Of a stretch of 64,000 bases of DNA, positions 61,502-64,000 are shown in pieces. The number at the start of each line of letters is the position of its first letter. Position 1 is the first letter of the stretch. The notes below the pieces were generated by a model. That model searched no databases. It was not told the DNA's origin and saw only the letters and a program-made list of their open reading frames with translations. Source of the DNA: Pusillimonas sp. T2 (GTDB lineage: Bacteria; Pseudomonadota; Gammaproteobacteria; Burkholderiales; Burkholderiaceae_B); contig NZ_NIQA01000002.1 in assembly GCF_002236805.1 (NCBI RefSeq), forward strand, positions 238,783 to 302,782, written 5' to 3'. The translations under genes were made by a program, and so were the position numbers.

Positions 61502-62332
61502 ATGTCTACGTTTACCGCCCACCTAGATCACTTATGCGTTGAGTCGGCCAACCCGCAGGCCTTGGCGACCTTTTATAGCCAAGCCATGCAAATGGCTGTA
61601 CTGCCGCAAGTGGACGGCAGCTATGCCTGCGAGGGCCGCGAACGACGCATGGTTTTTTGCCCAGGCACAGCCAAAGCACTGCGCTACTTTGCCTGGAACT
61701 TACCCAGCCCCGAAGCCCTTGAGGCCGCCCGCAGCAAGGTGGTTGCGGCAGGCCTTGCCATTGCTGCATCGCCCTCGCCTTTTTTTGACGAAACAGCTTT
61801 TGCAGTACACGACCCCGACGGAAATTTGCTGGTGTTGGGTCACGACCCCGCCGACCGCACAACCCCCACGGGTTTGCCAGCGCGATTGCAGCACCATGCT
61901 TTTGGCACTACGCATATCCAGCCCATGCTCGATTTCTACACCAGGGTGCTAGGTATGTCCGTCAGCGATAACGTTTACGCCGACGATGGCAGCCTGCGTT
62001 CCTCTTTTTTGCGTGCCGGCACCGAACACCACATTTTGGCTATCTTTGTCGCGCCCCAATGCAGTTTCGACCATCATTGCTACGAGGCCGGCGAATGGAA
62101 CCTGATTCGCGACTGGGCCGACTTGCTGTCGGAACAAGACATTTTGCTGGACTGGGGACCCGGGCGGCACGGCCCCGGCAACAACCTGTTTTTCATGATT
62201 CGCGACCCGGACACCAATTGGCTGGAAATTTCAGCCGAACTTGAACTTTGCGATGCTTCGCGCCCCACCGGAAGCTGGCAACACCGTGAAAAAACCCTGA
62301 ACAGTTGGGGCAAGGCATACTTGCGCAGCTAA
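61502..62332 (+). CDS. Extradiol (VOC-superfamily) ring-cleavage dioxygenase
   Basis: A 276-residue two-domain VOC protein like catechol 2,3-dioxygenases. Likely Fe ligands are the His in LQHHAFGT, the His in WGPGRHGPGNN and the Glu in WLEISAELE. The ATG at 61502 has GGAG nine bases upstream. It is followed 31 bases later by a FAH-family gene, a usual partner in meta-cleavage pathways. The actual substrate is not readable from sequence. Confidence 0.85.
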   Translation: MSTFTAHLDHLCVESANPQALATFYSQAMQMAVLPQVDGSYACEGRERRMVFCPGTAKALRYFAWNLPSPEALEAARSKVVAAGLAIAASPSPFFDETAFAVHDPDGNLLVLGHDPADRTTPTGLPARLQHHAFGTTHIQPMLDFYTRVLGMSVSDNVYADDGSLRSSFLRAGTEHHILAIFVAPQCSFDHHCYEAGEWNLIRDWADLLSEQDILLDWGPGRHGPGNNLFFMIRDPDTNWLEISAELELCDASRPTGSWQHREKTLNSWGKAYLRS

Positions 62333-62363
62333 CCCTTCGCTTTCATTTACTCAAGGAATCCAT

Positions 62364-63221
62364 ATGCGTCTGTTATCTTTTGTCGGCCGCAACGGCCAAT
62401 CGGGCTATGGCGCCCAAATTGACGATACCCACGTCGCCAACCTTGGCGCCATCCTGGGTCATCGCTACGCCGATCTGCGTGCACTGCTGGGTGGCAACGG
62501 CCTTGCCGAAGCCAAGGCGGCTCTTGCCATTGCCCCAGTGCTTTCCATTCATGAAATCAAACTACTGCCGGTGATTCCCAACCCCGACAAAATCATTTGT
62601 GTCGGCCTGAACTACGAAACCCATCGTAAAGAAACCGGTCGCCCGGTAGAGCAGCACCCCTCGATCTTTACCCGTTTCGCCGCCAGTCAGATCGCCGCAG
62701 GCGACCCGATTCTGGTGCCGCGCGTGTCTACTGCACTTGACTATGAAGGCGAATTGGCTCTGGTCATTGGCCGTCCGGGCCGATACATCAAAGCAGAAAA
62801 CGCCTTCGACCATGTCGCCGGTTACGCCTGCTACAACGACGGCTCCATCCGCGACTGGCAGCGCCATTCGCATCAATTCACGCCCGGCAAGAATTTTGTC
62901 GGCACAGGCGCCTTCGGCCCATACATGGTCACGGCAGACGAAATCTCCGACATCGAAGCCCAAACGCTGACCACCCGCCTGAACGGCGAGATCATGCAGC
63001 AGGCCAAAATTTCCGACATGATTTTTTCAATTGGCCAGATTATTGAATATGTATCGTCGTTTACGCCCCTAGAGCCGGGCGACGTCATTGCCACAGGCAC
63101 CCCGGGCGGCGTCGGCTTCAAGCGCGAGCCACAGGTTTACATGAAACCCGGTGACATTTGCGAAATCGAAATCACCAAGGTTGGCCTGCTGCGCAACCCG
63201 ATTGCGCAAGATCTGGCCTGA
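62364..63221 (+). CDS. Fumarylacetoacetate hydrolase (FAH) family protein
   Basis: A 285-residue FAH-family enzyme with the metal site YEGELALVIGR, the catalytic region GYACYNDGSIRDWQ and FTPGKNFVGTGAFGPY. Family members hydrolyse or decarboxylate ring-cleavage products, such as hydratases or isomerases in meta-cleavage pathways. It is followed 16 bases later by the IclR gene on the same strand. Confidence 0.9.
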   Translation: MRLLSFVGRNGQSGYGAQIDDTHVANLGAILGHRYADLRALLGGNGLAEAKAALAIAPVLSIHEIKLLPVIPNPDKIICVGLNYETHRKETGRPVEQHPSIFTRFAASQIAAGDPILVPRVSTALDYEGELALVIGRPGRYIKAENAFDHVAGYACYNDGSIRDWQRHSHQFTPGKNFVGTGAFGPYMVTADEISDIEAQTLTTRLNGEIMQQAKISDMIFSIGQIIEYVSSFTPLEPGDVIATGTPGGVGFKREPQVYMKPGDICEIEITKVGLLRNPIAQDLA

Positions 63222-63237
63222 CTTTTCTGCGCGACAC

Positions 63238-64000
63238 ATGCCATCAGAACGCCAAAGTTCGGTCGATCGACTGCTTTCCATACCCCGGCTTTTCACCGAC
63301 GAAAAGCCGCTATGGACGGTCGAAGAAGTTGCCGACAAATTGCAGATTTCTATCAGCAGCGCCTACCGGTACTTTCAAAGCTTGCTCAAATTTGAATATC
63401 TGGATGAGGTGCCCGGCCAGGGCTATTGCCTGGGCCCAGCCTTCATTGCGTTCGACCGTACCATACGCGTTACCGACCCGCTGGCGAGAGTGGCGGGTCC
63501 GGTACTGGCGGGCCTGGCTAGCGCGCTGGATGACGGCACCGACCTGATCATCTGTCAGGTGTATCGTAAAAATGTCATGTGTATTCACCACGAAAACATT
63601 GGCAAAGCCAGCGCCGGCACGAGCTACGAGCGCGGGCGACCCATGCCCTTTTATCGTGGCGCCACATCAAAAGTAATCCTGGCGCACTTGCCATGGCGCC
63701 AGCAAAAGCGCGAATACGAGAACAATACAGCCGCTATTGCTGAAGCCGACATGGGCCACGACTGGAAGTCTTTCAGCGCCGGGCTGCGCGAGATCAGGAA
63801 GAAAGGTTACTGCGTGTCTCATGGCGAGGTTGACCCAGGCCGCGTCGGAATAGCCGCACCGATCTTCAGCCCCGATGGGCAAGTCAGACACAGCCTGAGC
63901 ATTGTTGTGCTCGACACCCGCACCGATGCCGCCCGCGAAGATCGTCTGACCATGAGTATTGTCGCCGCTGCGTCCCTTATCTCTGAACGCCTGGCCCTGC
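63238..64000 (+). CDS. IclR-family regulator, partial (3' end beyond window)
   Basis: The frame starts ATG at 63238 and runs open to the window end, giving the first 254 residues. The N-terminal winged helix (SSVDRLLSIPRLFTDEKPLWTVEEVADKLQISISSAYRYFQSLLKFEYLDEV) is followed by the IclR effector domain with GTSYERGRPMPFYRGATSKVILAHL and GEVDPGRVGIAAPIFSPDG, near complete. It is cotranscribed with the VOC and FAH genes and probably controls them. Confidence 0.88.
   Translation, partial: MPSERQSSVDRLLSIPRLFTDEKPLWTVEEVADKLQISISSAYRYFQSLLKFEYLDEVPGQGYCLGPAFIAFDRTIRVTDPLARVAGPVLAGLASALDDGTDLIICQVYRKNVMCIHHENIGKASAGTSYERGRPMPFYRGATSKVILAHLPWRQQKREYENNTAAIAEADMGHDWKSFSAGLREIRKKGYCVSHGEVDPGRVGIAAPIFSPDGQVRHSLSIVVLDTRTDAAREDRLTMSIVAAASLISERLAL

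Overview
The window looks like ordinary chromosome of a betaproteobacterium, most likely family Alcaligenaceae (Bordetella/Achromobacter/Pusillimonas side). The signs are the class of housekeeping proteins (E. coli-type GshA, a betaproteobacterial AcnA insertion, Rep, PriA, TtcA, UbiX, the full atp operon), the abundance of TRAP, ABC-solute-binding, LysR, GntR and IclR genes, and the moderately high GC. The genus cannot be fixed by reading alone. No IS element, prophage, integrase or CRISPR array was seen.

Layout. 1-4774: end of a lipoprotein gene, gshA and acnA. 4779-12370: a catabolic operon on the minus strand (Rieske oxygenase, glutamine-synthetase-like ligase, [2Fe-2S] ferredoxin, branched-chain-type solute-binding protein, amidase, class I glutamine-amidotransferase-like protein) with a divergent GntR/FCD regulator and repeated TTGYATACAA sites between them. 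12372-21766: tRNA-Arg, a dihaem cytochrome c, a 3-hydroxyacyl-CoA dehydrogenase, priA-rep, an AT-rich gap with a DnaA box and a tandem repeat, hemE, and a pseudo-receiver/Fis protein. 21935-29405: atpIBEFHAGDC. 29514-38492: enoyl-CoA hydratase, M61 peptidase, a PTR1/FolM-like reductase, folB, ttcA, then hemA-prfA-prmC-grxD-ubiX. 38663-44888: tRNA-Phe, DUF2058, YjdM, LysR with cytochrome b561 and two YceI proteins, and PhoX. 45026-48025: a SiaABCD-like phosphatase/kinase/phosphoprotein/diguanylate cyclase switch. 48010-53188: LysR, M20 amidohydrolase and a TRAP transporter. 53326-57842: an isoquinoline-oxidoreductase-type molybdenum hydroxylase and a catalase-family peroxidase with cytochrome b561. 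57846-61280: NUDIX hydrolase, chemoreceptor and MerR-type regulator. 61502-64000: extradiol (VOC) dioxygenase, FAH-family hydrolase and a partial IclR regulator.

How it works together. The most notable unit is the 4779-11302 operon. Its GS-like ligase, GATase-like hydrolase and Rieske oxygenase have the logic of gamma-glutamylation-dependent amine oxidation known from aniline degradation. Here, however, the oxygenase is a single phthalate-dioxygenase-type alpha subunit with a ferredoxin, and an amidase and a solute-binding protein are added, which suggests uptake and cleavage of an amide followed by oxidation of the released amine. Other catabolic modules (M20-TRAP, IorAB, VOC-FAH-IclR) fit a metabolically versatile environmental bacterium. 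Functions are inferred from sequence motifs I can read; no database search was run.
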